Shown here: positions 39,801 through 52,177 of the stretch, in pieces | How the letters are laid out: each line of letters begins with the position of its first letter | Position numbering within the stretch: the stretch's first letter is position 1 | Source of the DNA: Phallusia mammillata | Taxonomy: Eukaryota; Chordata; Ascidiacea; Phlebobranchia; Ascidiidae | DNA: 64,000 bases | Reading direction: 5' to 3' | Assembly: GCA_003260075.1 (NCBI GenBank) | Contig: QLIY01000142.1 | Coordinates: 1-64,000, forward strand | The notes under the pieces: generated by a model | The model's database searches: none | What the model saw: only the letters and a program-made list of their open reading frames with translations | What the model was told of the DNA's origin: nothing | Made by a program: the position numbers and the translations under genes

Positions 39801-42800
39801 CAAAATTATAGTAACTTAGCAATTATTTTAATTTTTTAGCTTTAGTCTGACACACAGGGGGGGGGGTGGTTGAATGTGTAATCCAGGTTGTTGTAAAAAA
39901 AGTGTGCAAGTTGGAATTAGGACCAACCAAATTATCAGGTAGTACAAAGTTTAAAAGTGGAGATTTAATGGGGGGGGGGAATCCAGGTTGTTGTAAAAAA
40001 AGTGTGCAAGTTGGAATTAGAACCAACCAAATTATCAGGTAGTACAAAGTTTAAAAGTGGAGATTTAATAAGCCTAAATTACCATTAAAAATTGACGCTT
40101 CAGGGCTGATCCCAGTATGAAAATATTCATCTTAACCATTAAAAAATGTCATAATTATAGCAATTTTGTTTATTTTTGTCATAAAATGTCATTATTATAG
40201 TAACTTCAAAATTATAGTAACTTACTTAGCAGTAACTTAGCATTTTTTTAATTTGTTAGCTTTAGTCTGACACACATAAATCCACTGTACCTCACAACAG
40301 GTTCTTGATGCAGGCAGTTGGCCACAATTCCATAACTGCAGCAATACAGTCTCATCATAAGTTTGAGCAGGATCTACAAAATGCTCTTGGGAATGTGAGC
40401 AGAGAGCTAATACCTGATCCCGCTCAATCTCATTGGTTGGATATGGACACCATGCCATGCTCCAGACTGGTGCACCAGTAAAAAATGTTTTTGATTTATG
40501 CTTATTGCAAGGAAGAGCCTTAAACAATCGAAGAGTTTGGAATTTTTGGCCAGTTCCTGATATTGCAGTTTTGTTTGTGTGTTTTTGCTTTGATTGCTTG
40601 TCCAGCAGTTTTGTATCAATGGAAAATTGTGGTGAGTGTGGATTGAATTGAAACATATCACACAAAGTGTCCACTGTTAGTGATGTTTTACAAACCAACG
40701 AATTTTCCATTTTGCAGTTTGCAGTGTTGGCACTTTCAAGAGTTTTAAGTCGGTTGTATGTCCAGGGGGGGGGGGCTCATCATAAGTTTGAGCAGGATCC
40801 ACAAAATGCTCTTGGGAATGTGAGCAGAGAGCTAATACCTGATCCAGCTCAATCTCATTGGTTGGATATGGACACCATGCCATGCTCCAGACTGGGGGGG
40901 GGGGCAAACTGTGGTGAGCGTGGATTGAATTGAAACATATCACACAAAGTGTCCACGGTTAGTGATGTTTTACAAACCAACGAATTTTCCATTTTGCTGT
41001 TTGCAGTGTTGGCACTTTCAAGAGTTTTAAGTCGGTTGTATGTCCATTCATATGCATTTGCCAAAGGAATGTGCAAATACGAATATGTGCTGGATGCTCC
41101 CTGAACCAAAGGGGCACGGTCAGTGTTTCTCTTTCGGATAGGTAAATCAGGCTCCTGAAAAATAGGTTCATTTATTTATCACATTATTCAATGTTAATAT
41201 TCTGAAGTTTTCCGATATTAAACTAAAGATCTTTGTTTATGTTTCTTGTTTTTTCACAAAATGTTTTGGTATTTATCAGACTGTTTCTGTTGACTGTTTA
41301 TTCCTGTTTTTGGCATAAGCAAAGGTTGAGTTGAGTTAATTTTGCAGTAAAATACCTGCTTCACTCTGGCAGAAATAGATGTGCAATGGTAAAATTTTAT
41401 GCAGCACCTAAGTCCAGGGTCAGTAACTTTTTGCGTGCACCGAGCAAAACCTAAGATCATCCAGGTCACAGTGGGCCGTACTTATTTTTCACTTATAACA
41501 CCATTTCCTTTACTGTTTACCATGTTGTTAAAACTCTCTAATTTTGCTGAGTTTTTTTTTTGTTTTAGTACTTTTCCTTTTGCCACAGACTGTAGGTTGC
41601 TAACCTCTGACCTAAGAGAGGTAAATACTACATCTTCTAACAAGTTAAGTGTGAACTGACAGAAAGTTTACAACCACACAAAATTGAAACTACAAACGTG
41701 GCTTTCCTATATATTTCCATTTTATATATTGTGTACCTAATTTACCAATTTACTATACACATCATTTGATCTACAAACATGATTGTTTTTGCAAGCAAAA
41801 ACAAATGGGGCCCCACACAAATGTTTATTCTAAGATATAATACCTTCGCTAAAACTAAAAATATGCATGCTAACTTAATAAAACCACATAGCATTACTGC
41901 ACTGATGTCTAACCACCAAAAAGACTGCCTGGTAAAATGCACATTCATGTGTCAAGCAGCAATCTCCTGCTATACATTAAATTGCCAAATTGTAACCCAG
42001 TGAATTACTCCCTTGGGCTTTCCAGTGTACATATATTATGGGCTGTAATGGATTATTTTGGGGTTAAAAAATAGGTGAATCAAATTAAAAGTTAGAAAAT
42101 TATTTAGAATACATTACATTGCACCAACCAACAAACTCCCAGATCATGTACTTTGGTCAGTACACCCGTTTTAAAAAAATTACGTTTTGGAGGACTGGGG
42201 ATGAACCACTGGGCCAAACTTCAGGAGGATTTACATCAATAGCTAACCTCTTTGTAAATTTGAATAAATTTGAAGCACTCTTTCTTGACCAAACGCATAT
42301 AACGAACCAGCATTAGACAGAAAAAAGAAAAAAAAATATGGACAAAAACAATATGTGATCAGGTAAGGGGACCCATAATAACTTTGTTACATACTGGGGG
42401 TTCTTCCTTTATAACAGCAGCAAAATCTAAATCTTCAGTTGCAGAGTAGTCATCAGTTTTTTCATCACTGGCCAAACTACTTGATTCGTAATTGTTAATT
42501 TTCATTCGACTCAAAGCTGCTGCACGTCTTCCAGGTCCTAATGCAACACCTATGTGAGGGGTGATGTGAACATCTGCAATAAATTAAAATTCCAGGCTTC
42601 TTAAAAGTAGGAAAAGCAACTTAAGAAAATGTTTTATCAAGTCATATTGACTAAATATTTTTTTTTCCAAATGTACTACACTTTGTTGAAGGTGTTGGTA
42701 ATGATGATTATTGGAATATCAATCCATTAACCAAAACTCGTTCCCAGTGCACAAAAAGTTGTAAAAATCTAACATAATTGTTCTGTATGGTCAGTTTTGC

Positions 42801-43582
42801 ACTTTCCTGAATATTTTGTCTCCATTTACAGAAAATGACATTAGTATTTGTTAATTTTCAGGTATTATAATTAACAGCTATAATTAACAATAAATGCATG
42901 CCTAATAATGAGCCTGCAGAGTGTGGCAGATGTATACGTGAGATGTTTTTTAGTAAAAAATATTTGCTTCTCTTTAACACTTGCATTGTAGCTAATAAAA
43001 ATGGTCTTGCACATGGGCTTAGGTGTCGTGCACACACACACATGGGACATAGTGGCCAGCAGGATATCTCATTGGGAACTGCCATACATGTGTGATTGGT
43101 CTATTAATACACCAACATGTATTACCTTTGATGTGGTCTGTAGCATATATCAGTTCATGGAACTTTTCATTGCACACAACACAAGTGAATGCAGATTTCG
43201 GGAGGTCTGGACAATTTACCACATGTGCTTTCAATCCACCAGCACTTCTGTAAGTCTTCTTTTCACATCCTCTACACTTGTACAACATTTCCTCTCCTTG
43301 CTTTGTGTTCAACTTCACATGTGATATTTCAGTGTAATACTCCTCAGGAAGCCGAGGTGTTTCAACAAAATTAATCACTGAATTTTGCAAAATATATGAC
43401 GCCAGGTCTTTTGGGTCCCCGGGAACAGCTTCAAAGCCATTCTGGGTGCTGGATTGAGCATCTGGTGAATTAGTTGTGGATACACATGGCTGTGAAAGGT
43501 CAAGAGCTTCTTCCTGTTGGGAGGATGACACAACTTTTCGAGGAGAATATGTTTTTCTTCTCTTCGTTCGTTTTGAGCTCAT
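34945..43582 (-). CDS. GTF3C2: General transcription factor IIIC subunit 2-like (TFIIIC110), WD40
   Basis: Subunit of TFIIIC, which recognises internal promoters of tRNA genes for RNA polymerase III. Exons in transcript order: 43582-43126, 42573-42395, 41154-40291 (damaged, see below), 39275-39061, 38883-38699, 38496-38339, 37348-37181, about 36780-36595 (start masked by a G tract), 36103-35982, 35149-34945 (TGA). Expected product about 815 aa, against about 910 in human. Exon 1 encodes basic KRTKRRK and two zinc-finger-like units; the second (CVVC...DHIKDVH, C-x2-C-x12-H-x4-H) is completed by exon 2. WD-repeat motifs follow: GAPVWSMAWCPYP, GGPVWDMKWCPFGG, GHVAIWDV, KPVKGITWCPF with KLLKLWDRRRPE, then SDWLHSAAGGDASG and WIASGTHSGLVRLH. 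The order matches vertebrate GTF3C2 including its C-terminal block. The zinc fingers are seen in the sequence; whether they are typical of the family I cannot say. Confidence 0.78.
35275..35786. mobile_element. 512-bp hAT-like MITE in the last GTF3C2 intron
   Basis: Termini CAGTGTTTCATACCGGAACG and its inverted partner match for about 25 bp with one mismatch. Perfect 8-bp duplication AATAAAAC at 35267-35274 and 35787-35794. The interior is full of TTCGTT/AACGAA and CCGGAA/TTCCGG repeats that would fold into a long hairpin. Confidence 0.95.
36451..36612. repeat. Duplication at the end of GTF3C2 exon 8, G12 tract at 36525-36536
   Basis: 36451-36526 and 36537-36612 are near identical; both contain the exon 8 donor GGTATTGG on the minus strand. 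Confidence 0.95.
36595..36859 (-). other. GTF3C2 exon 8 interrupted by a 78-nt G tract
   Basis: The coding frame is clear from 36780 down to the donor at 36594 (SDWLHSAAGGDASG onward). Upstream it runs into 78 G on the plus strand (36782-36859). The only visible acceptor, CAG before 36766, needs an incoming phase of 2, but exon 7 ends at 37181 in phase 0. Coding sequence of this exon, or a small exon, must therefore be missing at the tract. Confidence 0.75.
37567..37743. repeat. Duplication linked to G10 tract at 37649-37658
   Basis: 37567-37648 and 37659-37743 match with few changes, in GTF3C2 intron 6. Confidence 0.95.
37846..37990. mobile_element. Solo hAT-like terminus in a GTF3C2 intron
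   Basis: CAGTGGTTCTCAACCTTTTCAC is a typical hAT end, nearly the same as that of the element at 51712. No matching inverted end was found; the right boundary given is arbitrary. Confidence 0.4.
38159..38295. repeat. Duplication linked to G11 tract at 38221-38231
   Basis: 38159-38220 and 38235-38295 match, just past the GTF3C2 exon 6 donor. Confidence 0.95.
39291..39512. repeat. Duplication linked to G10 tract at 39397-39406
   Basis: 39291-39396 and 39407-39512 match with about four differences. Confidence 0.95.
39561..40276. repeat. Triplicated segment with two G10 tracts (39857-39866, 39970-39979)
   Basis: 39561-39856, 39867-39969 and 39980-40276 are overlapping copies of one intron stretch. 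The middle copy is a fragment contained in both others, the same arrangement as in the neighbouring exon 3. Confidence 0.95.
40291..41154 (-). other. GTF3C2 exon 3, split into three overlapping allelic fragments
   Basis: Three pieces, 41154-40905, 40893-40776 and 40764-40291, are separated by G tracts of 11 nt. The last piece starts at codons for WTYNRLKTL that are already in the first piece and contains all of the middle piece. Joining 41154-41047 to 40764-40291 gives 194 intact codons in phase 0 at both ends, so the real exon is about 582 nt. As assembled, the frame is broken twice. Confidence 0.85.
41414..41609. mobile_element. 196-bp hAT-like MITE in GTF3C2 intron 2
   Basis: Ends CCAGGGTCAGTAAC and GGTTGCTAACCTCTG are imperfect inverted repeats. 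Flanks ACCTAAGT (41406-41413) and ACCTAAGA (41610-41617) match at 7 of 8 positions. Confidence 0.7.
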
Positions 43583-45083
43583 GGTTTCAAATTTAAAACA
43601 ATCTAATGGGACAATAGACTAAGACTAAAAACATAACATTTGAAGTTACATACGTTTGCTAGAAATCATAACAAACGGTGAACAAAAGCAGTAGTGTTTG
43701 CTTTGCTACTCTTGGTTCACAACAGGGGTTCTGGCGTTTATTTGCAATTTTTCACCATGTGCACATCTCAATGTGCGTGCATTCGGACATGCGTAGTTTG
43801 GCATTTTCACATTTTATCATGCAAATTATGTAGCCTCAGTTTATATTCAAAAATATGCGCACAGTGCACAAAAAAATCTCGCAATACCGTCTCTCTCGTC
43901 AAGAACTCATGGCAGGTCTTGGTACTCCGGGGGAGTTCCCTAATTGTGGATGGCGGCAGTTTTTGGAAAATGTAGAATTTAATTCGTCGGTTCGGGCATG
44001 GATGAGAAGTTAAAACTGTTTAGTTTTTAAGTACTAAATAATAAAATTATTTTACCACTCAAAGACTTTTTCTTTACGAGATCGTTCTAAAAGTCTAATT
44101 CAAGTTAAACACTTTTGCCAAAGGGACCATTGTCGCAAGTACCCACTCAGACGAACGACCTTTTCAATTTAGAAGTGTTCTGAGTGTTCGCAAAGTAACT
44201 TACCATCCTGCACAAACAAAAAGCTGAATGGCTATTTGCTCGATTGCCATGTAGCTTGTTTGGAAAATGTTATATATTTAGTAGCTTATATCGAACCATA
44301 AAAAACCTCTGTAGCCTATACCTATGCAATCTATCAAAAATTGTAGTATTGTTTTTAAAGATTTGTTGAGCATGGAGGGAAGGGGCACTAATCTTAGTAG
44401 CCCGTGGGTTTACCGGATTGAAGGCAGGGCAATTAAGTTTGTGACGTAAGGCGAGATGCCGGCGTTCGCTTCCTGACATGAGCATCAGTGAATAATATTT
44501 ATACATTACAACGCCGGAATGATGATTCACTCACAGTGCTGTAGCGAAGTGCTGGTAAAGTCGTCAGGTTGCTGTTTTTTTGTTGTGGATTCGGTGTCAA
44601 TATCTGCAAAATCCATTAGTTTGACCTCATATGATGAACGCCAATAGCGTTGGTTATTAAATCAGGAGCTTTGAAGAACAATTTTGATGAGCAGATTAAA
44701 CTAATATACTTTGCGTAGGCTTTAGTTATGAGTTCAGTATGTCCGACCACTGGTTATGCATATGCGGAGTTTACAACACACAAAAAACTGTGTGGTTTTT
44801 ACAGCTGTAAACCTGCATTATATGGCTTGTGTATAGATGTTGCAAAAAAAGATGTTTCTGCGATAAATTGCTTGGAAATATCGTTCATAATAAGCAATAA
44901 TGTAGTGTGGAATATCTTGTCTGAACAATATGTTGTTTGTATCAGATGTAAGTCTATAAACACGGTGTTGCAGTTTGAACATTTTATGTAGGCTCTGTTT
45001 TCAATGAGACTTATTTTCATTTAAATTTTGCAGGCGTTTGTTGATTGCGTATGAACCCTTGACTTTTTGTGTAGGCCACTAAC
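43583..45083. promoter_or_regulatory. Divergent 1.5-kb gap between GTF3C2 and SLC10
   Basis: Both genes start outward from here, so it should carry both promoters. A TTTTTGTGTAG splice-acceptor-like site directly precedes GCCACTAACATGG of SLC10 (about 45074), suggesting a 5'-UTR intron or, if this is an ascidian, a spliced-leader addition site. No core promoter motif assigned. Confidence 0.45.
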
Positions 45084-48000
45084 ATGGCGGCAGAAGCTGT
45101 TGATATAATTGAAACGAAAATGGTGACAGCAAATCAAAGTTTAGGCGGTGTTTCTTCAGCCAATATTAGTGGACGGGTTACAGTGAGGTTTACACCTGAT
45201 GGAATACCTATCACTGACTTCTCAAACGACCCAGAGAAATTAGCGATGGACACAGCTATCAAATGGTTGTCAATCTGCATTCTAATTGAAGTCATGCTTG
45301 GAATGGGTAAATTATACATCGTTTTGAATGTAATTCCACGTACGTTAGTGTAATTATGCAGCTAGCTTGAGAAATCAGCGACAAACTGGCCATGCAGTGA
45401 TGATTTTGTTTTTCTAAACGCTTTTATTGTAGCTCTGGCAAACTGTTTTCAATTTTGTTAAAAACTAATTGACTTATTGGACACCAAGCTGGTCAAAACA
45501 CAAACATTTACACAGGCCTCTTTGAAAAGCTATCCTCAAAACAAAAGTAACGTGAAAATATAAAGATTACGTCATCGTCTTTTATGACGTAACAAGACAA
45601 AAGCATGAATTGAAAGCACTGAGAGATGGGGTAACAACAGAAGTCAACAAACGCATGACTAAGCGCTGTAGCAATAAAAACAATTACGTGTAAGATGTGG
45701 CATGATGCTAGTGTTACAAAGAAATGCTGTATTGGTAATAAAAACTGATGAAAACAAAAGTTTTTAATTCGTTTGTTTGTGCCTATATTCCCTAGCACTG
45801 GAAAAACACAAAATATCTCAAAAACGTACAAAATTTTCACAACTTTTCTGGAAATCGTACAAATTTTTGGAAACTTGAATTGCTTATGTGATAAACTGCG
45901 TTGACTCTTCAACACAAAGCAGCCTATGATACAACGTTTCGCAAAAAACAAGCCTTAAAGTCTGACTGAGCAACAAGCACTCGAATCAATAAAAACTAGT
46001 TTACACATAGACGTAATTTTTTAAAAAAAGTTTATTACTGCGGTTTTGTACGTGTTTTTTACTTTTTAATGAACAAACGCTGAAATCTGTGCCTCAGGCT
46101 CGAATTGGTCCTTCATAGATAAAAAAAATAACTTAATTACACCTTTATTGTGTTTAGGCTCTACTGTTGATATCCATACTCTGAAAGATCATATTCGCCG
46201 ACCAGTTGGTGTTGGAATCGCTGCTTTTACTCAGTTCATTGTTATGCCTCTGCTGGTTTTCGGTGTTGCTTCAGCTGCTCAGATACACACTGTAGCTGCT
46301 GTCACTATTCTCATCACAGCAAGCGTTCCAGGCGGTAGCCTCTCCAATATTCTCACCTATCTGATTGAAGGGGATATAGCTCTCAGGTAGATTATACTTT
46401 TTTGTGTTTTTAATGGTTTTGATGATTTAACTTAATTATTTTAAAACTTAATTACGACACAAAATATTGTCAATAAAATTTCACTTTATAACACAGTACG
46501 TCTTTCTTTCCATACAGAAGTGTTTTACGTCGTATAAGTTAAGGTTTTAAAACTTAGGTTTAATTTTAATGTCTGATATGGATGTGACTTCGGTTGCGCT
46601 TAAAACTAATTGGTTCCCGTAAACAGATTACAGAATTTATCTGTTACAAAAGTTTAACATTTATAAATCTATGTTTATGTTTGAAATGAACGTAATTCCA
46701 TACAAAATCGTCACATACTGTTTAAAAACAGTATTACGCAGTAAATTCTCCCAGCCTCTAACTTCCGCAGTGGTTTTTATCTGATGCCATTAAAATGAAG
46801 AGCGGTCAGCATTTCCTGTGACCCGGTCACACGTTTTTACACTAAACAAACTCAGTTAATTACTCAACTTCATGTGAAGTCACATAGAGGTTGAGGTGTT
46901 ATGTTAAATTTGTAACTAACAGTGATTGACGTTCCTATCTTTACCACTTAATAGCGTCTGATCACAAAACCGATTCCAAGACATAACGCTTGAACTTAAC
47001 TTAATTTAAATATAATTCCTAGCTCGACCTAACTTTTTTCTAAAGTTTTGTAAGCTAGAAGACTTGTAATAAGGAATGATAATAATCAAATATTTTAAAT
47101 GCTTGTATACAGATGTTTCAAGAATCAGTAACAGATACGATTAAGTCATCTTCATGCGGGCACGTCAAAACAAAAGGGAATCAACTCATACTAATTCTAT
47201 CCAAATCGGTTATATGCAAAGCACATATGCCTGCTTGTAAAACTCCTAAGCTCACACACTGTCATTATTCAATGCTGTTCACAAATATTTGCGTGCATGT
47301 AATAGATTTTGATTTCTGCTGCCGATCTATTGACATTTAGCCTCTTTCGTTCGCTTTTCCTCTTTTGTTTACTATTATTATCGACTACCCTTTATCTGAA
47401 AATACGTTTATTTCTCGTATGGTGACACGACAAAGGACAGTTTTCAGTTTCCGGACTGTCGTCTGATTGTCGTAAAATAATAATAATAAAAATAATAAAA
47501 AAAGAAAATGGCAAAAAAAACTCCTATAATTAACATACATGTTTTCTTCCCCATAGTATGCTGATGACTGCTTGTTCATCGGTTCTGGCATTTGCGTTCA
47601 TTCCCTTCAACTTATTTGTGTATGGATCCCACTGGTTGCCAGCTGACACCGACTATGCAAATCTCATCCCCTATCCCTCTGTGATACTTTCGCTAATCCT
47701 GATGATGCTCCCTGTTACTTTAGGTGTTGGAATCAACTGGAAGTGGCCCAATCTCGCCAAACACATTGTTACGGTAAAGTATAATGTAATTTCGTTATGT
47801 ACTAAAATGTTTTTCATATAAAACTTTTCAACTTGTGTTGGTACGTTGTAACATTGAATCAAGGTTGTGCGGTTTTTAAAGTAATAATTGGGTTTGTCCC
47901 AACACACCATCTAATTTGGTAAATCTTGAAACATATTGTTTGCTTGAGTTTGTACACGACTGCCAATTACATAATGCAATACTACAATGAGACATTAGGC

Positions 48001-49334
48001 TTTGCATTGCGAAACAACAAGCTTCAGTGAGCCAATGCAACAGTTTTAATTTTATAGATTTTTTGTTAAATTTTGTAAAACAACAAACATTTTGTTATGC
48101 AATTGGCAAAATCATGTACGCTTCCGGTATAGAGAAACGTAATTTCCTTTCACGCACTTAGTGATATCATCGATTATGTCATAATAGCTAAAACTTTGAC
48201 CCAGGTTACCATCACAACTGATTTCCGGCAATCGACAGAAAAACATTGCAATCGTAAATGAAAATCGCTTTATGGCCAGCGGGGAATTGAAAAACAGAAA
48301 ATAAGTTTATTGTGTTGTATTCGGTTCGTGCAGACATGCAAGATTCTACTGGCGATGACCATTGTTGCGCTGGCTATACTTTCCGGTTTGCTGTACGAAG
48401 ACACCCTTTTGCGATACATGCCCAAGGAGATGTGGATCTTTTGCGTCTTCATGCCACTAGTCGGGTAGGAAAGCACAAAATGTCGCTTAAAAAAAGCATT
48501 CTAAACCTGTGCTACTATGGTTTACTAAGGACCTTAAACGCATAATTTCAAACATTTACGAAGCGTTTGGTGTTAATTTCAAAACAATGACAACGGCCGT
48601 CAAAAGTGAACCATCTTGATAAAATCAAAACTGCCTGAGAAGGTGTATAGAAATACATCGTATGGTACACGCAAGGTACATTGACGATGACAGCAACATC
48701 CGTTAGGACATCTGCAATATACGATGTATTATATAAACACCACTTCTCTTCAAAATGGCAGTTTATAAAATTTGTAATGTGTTATCTTCAATAACATTTG
48801 GTTAACTATTCCAGATATGGTCTTGGATTTCTATTTGCTTCGTGTGCCAGACTGGATAGCATTCATCGTCGAACGGTGGCAATAGAGAGTGGATGTCAGA
48901 ATGGTCAACTTGGATGTGCAATCCTAAAAGTCGCCTTTCCCAACCAGCTAATCGGAAGCTTCTTCATTTTTCCACTACTCTACTCTGTCTTTCAGCTTTC
49001 CGAGGGGCTAATGCTCGTCGCCTTCTTTCGCTACCGAAATCGCCGACGTAATGACAACGAGAAAGATGAATCAGCGTTTCTTACCAGCAGAGCCATGTAC
49101 AGAATCCGCACGGTGTCGTTGCACGTGATAGATAAAATGAGAGAAAAGGCAAAACGGTCCGGATCATCCGGTGATTGCGAGAAGCCAGTAATAAGAGAGG
49201 ACACCACGGATACTAGTAACGAAACCAAAGAAGATTCCAGCTCTACAGACCCGGAATTAAGTGAAGAATTTTCATCCGTTCCATCAGGAAGAGCAAATCC
49301 CGTTTTTGAATTGGAATCCACTGAATCATCTTGA
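45084..49334 (+). CDS. Sodium/bile acid cotransporter family protein (SLC10)
   Basis: Na+-coupled uptake carrier of bile acids, steroid sulfates or related organic anions at the plasma membrane. Exons: 45084-45306, 46158-46386, 47557-47773, 48334-48464, 48815-49334 (TGA): 1320 nt, 439 aa, all phases consistent. Start: first ATG (GCCACTAACATGG), with two Asn glycosylation sites (NQS, NIS) in a long N-terminal extracellular segment. Family motifs: VMLGMGSTVDI, HIRRPVGVG, QFIVMPLL, SVPGGSLSNILTY, the substrate/Na+ site region ESGCQNGQL, and a hydrophobic end FPLLYSVFQLSEGLMLVAFF before a charged cytoplasmic tail of about 100 residues rich in Ser, Thr, Asp and Glu. SLC10A1/2/6 (NTCP/ASBT/SOAT) are the nearest vertebrate members; the substrate cannot be told from sequence. 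Confidence 0.9.
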
Positions 49335-49780
49335 TCTGCACCTCAATAATGTAAACTTTGGTTGCAAGCGTTTTGGCCCAACTTGTAACTTGCAACTTAT
49401 TGTGTTCTTGCTTTAAATGATAAGACAAGACCGAAAATGAAGCCTTTTATCGAAAGTGCTGATCTTCGTCTTGACATCACAAAAACGATTTTATAGAATC
49501 AGACTCGAGCTACTTTTTATCATATAACAATGACTTTTTCGCAAACCTAGTGAATTCCATTTCTGCGCATGCGTTTAATAGTTGTATTGTTTCGAAAATG
49601 TATGTGTTCAATATTGAATCAAATCGCATGCAAAACCACATAAATGTTGCGGACTAAATTGTTTAGAAATTGACTGTGACTATTGTGTTAGCATTACAAT
49701 TTTTGTATTGTCAAGCACCGTCTGCTATACATCGCCTTATGGCAGACGATAGTTTAAGTCCATGTTTTTCTGCGAGGATC

Positions 49781-49786
49781 AATAAA
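49781..49786 (+). terminator. Candidate polyadenylation signal of SLC10
   Basis: AATAAA about 450 nt after the stop codon, the first canonical hexamer I found downstream. Confidence 0.4.
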
Positions 49787-50380
49787 CACTTGCATTCCAT
49801 GACCGATCACTTAGCTGACAATTTCCGCACACTCAAATCAGACTGTGTATTTCTTACAACAAACTACTGCGGATATCGATCTCGCCCAAAAATATGGCAT
49901 CATCTACTATAATGTAAAAATATTAAGTATTAACATGTCTCTATTAGAGCTACTAACGCAAGAACTCACACTAGAAAAGGTTTGTTAATTACCGATAGAG
50001 GGCGTAAAGAGCGAAATCATTTAAATTTACAGTGAAACTGTACCAGGGTCAGGAACTAAATTTAACAAAAGAACTGGTTTTAGGTTGATTTCGGTGTTGT
50101 TATTATTATTGTAATGAAACCTCAGACCAACCCTAATAGCTCTAACCGTCAGCATTTCTTACATCAACTGCTTTTGAAATATTTCCGTTGCACCACTTAC
50201 CGGAATTTAGCCAACCTGTCTAGTGTGAGTTTTTGTGTCTGTCGCTCTACCTTTTTATTGATGCTGAATCTTTACAGTGGCCTTTTCAAATAATTCAAGT
50301 GCTAACAGCGATTACGATTGTCTGGTTAGGTGTGGTAAATAAGGACATGTTTTGACGATGTCGAAGGAAATGTACTACTG

Positions 50381-50404
50381 CAGTGGTCGGCAACCGCCGG
50401 TCCG

Positions 50405-50503
<99 letters not shown>

Positions 50504-50655
50504 CCTATGAAACATTTTGTCCATGTATCCCGGGGATGATAAACAATTTTTGGCGTTTTCATTGGTAAATATTTGTAGTTTTTTGAAGACCGGTCCGCGA
50601 TAAAATTTCACTTTTCAAAACCGGTCGCAGTTGCAAAAAAGGTTGCCGACCCCTG
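50381..50655. mobile_element. hAT-like MITE containing a 97-nt G tract
   Basis: Termini CAGTGGTCGGCAACC and GGTTGCCGACCCCTG are inverted repeats with one mismatch. Flanks TACTACTG and CACTACTG agree at 7 of 8. The G tract (50406-50502) follows the repeat GGTCCGCGG; a second CCGGTCCGCG lies near the other end, so the tract probably replaces element sequence. Confidence 0.9.
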
Positions 50656-51711
50656 CACTACTGTATAGTTACATAAAGTATTGAATGTGGGTAAAATTTT
50701 GAGGACAACCACATTTTAAAAATCCAAAACGTTGCCTACACAAATAAGAGCAAACTTGAGAAAAAATGTCGATGTGACAGCCTCAAACGTGATTAGTTTT
50801 CTATTAACTTATTTACTGTCGCACTAAGATATTTGGTAGCAAGTTTCCGGATCAGTAGTGTATAAATTTAAATACACAAAATAAGCACACCATGAAAGTG
50901 GTAAAGAGAACTGACTTACACTTTAAAATCAAAGAATCGCACCTGTTTAACACATAACGCCCTTATGATTGACGTCAGTTTATGAGCTTATTTTCTCTTT
51001 TCCTCCCGATACCCTCATTTGTATTGATGCTTTAGGCATTTTCCTCCGTTTTTTATTAGGCATTTTCTTCCTTTTTTATTAGGCTGTATCAGTGGTGTTT
51101 GTGGGCACGTAGCACTTGAACTTTACCTATGGTCACCGCCTACCACTCATTTAAAAAAAGTACAATTCATCTTTTAATGCTCCGCAGTTTGTATCTGCTT
51201 GCTTTCTATTAGTCGATAAATGCAACGGGAAAAACACTTTATTTCGTCGTTAGTTTAAATTTTACTCATTGTATCTGCTTGCAAGACTGCTGAGCATTCG
51301 AACATTTCCATAACTTTTTAAGTTATAAGTCCCAACCTTGTCATGTTTTGTCCAAACTATGTTTTGCTTTGTTTCATTTTCGACACCAAGATTATACATG
51401 GTTGGCATTTAAAACTTCAACGCTATTCCACTGAAAACTAGTTTATTGGTGAGCACATCACATTTTTGGTATAGTTATGACGAAACAATTCAAGATAAGA
51501 CATACTTATTTACAAGAAGTTGCTAGCGACCGAATTTTTCATTTTTAATAAATCCGTGAAAATCAAGACACAAGTAACACGCTGCGTTGGCTACATTTGA
51601 TCAAAATGATTTTAGAAAAATAGATTCGGGAATAAATGTCTGTTAAATAACTCAAAATGTTTCTGCATTTTTTGTCCATTATCGTCTACTCGTCTTTCAG
51701 TCTGTTTAGAC

Positions 51712-52177
51712 CAGTGGTTCTCAACCGGGGGTCCGCAAAGCGTTTTCAGGTGGTCCGCGACAACTTTCTAATTTTGCAGACAACGATATTGATAAAGCGC
51801 GATTTAAGAAATATGTTTCAGCGTTTTAAAATAGCACAAAACTTGTTGAAAAACATTCTTCATAGGCGATAAACTAAAATGCATTGTGACATTTTAACCC
51901 CATTGTGATGCAACAGAGGTAAATTTACAGTGGCAAACAACGTCACATCACAATGTAATGGCTCTTTATTGTTGAGTTCCGATGTCGCAGCCCTGTCAAA
52001 CTGATTAAAATGTTGGTCCTGGAGCCTGGACTAAATGTGGTTGGAAAATTCTGCACCTTTTTGGGTTCCTTGTTAATGAAAAAATGGACAAAAAATACTA
52101 AAACCTCCAAAGGGGTCCGCGATTAGCTTGACAGTACCAAAAGGGGTCCGCAAGGACAAAAAGGTTGAGAACCACTG
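51712..52177. mobile_element. 466-bp hAT-like element downstream of SLC10
   Basis: Perfect 15-bp terminal inverted repeats CAGTGGTTCTCAACC / GGTTGAGAACCACTG and a perfect 8-bp duplication GTTTAGAC at 51704-51711 and 52178-52185. GGGGTCCGC motifs recur inside. No transposase frame. Confidence 0.96.

Noticed and set aside
45508..45951. 147-codon minus-strand open frame in SLC10 intron 1
   Set aside because: Composition (Phe, Cys, Ile, Val runs) is that of random AT-rich DNA; no motif or splice partner.
50326..50611. Proline- or glycine-rich open frames
   Set aside because: Translation of the G97 tract inside a MITE.
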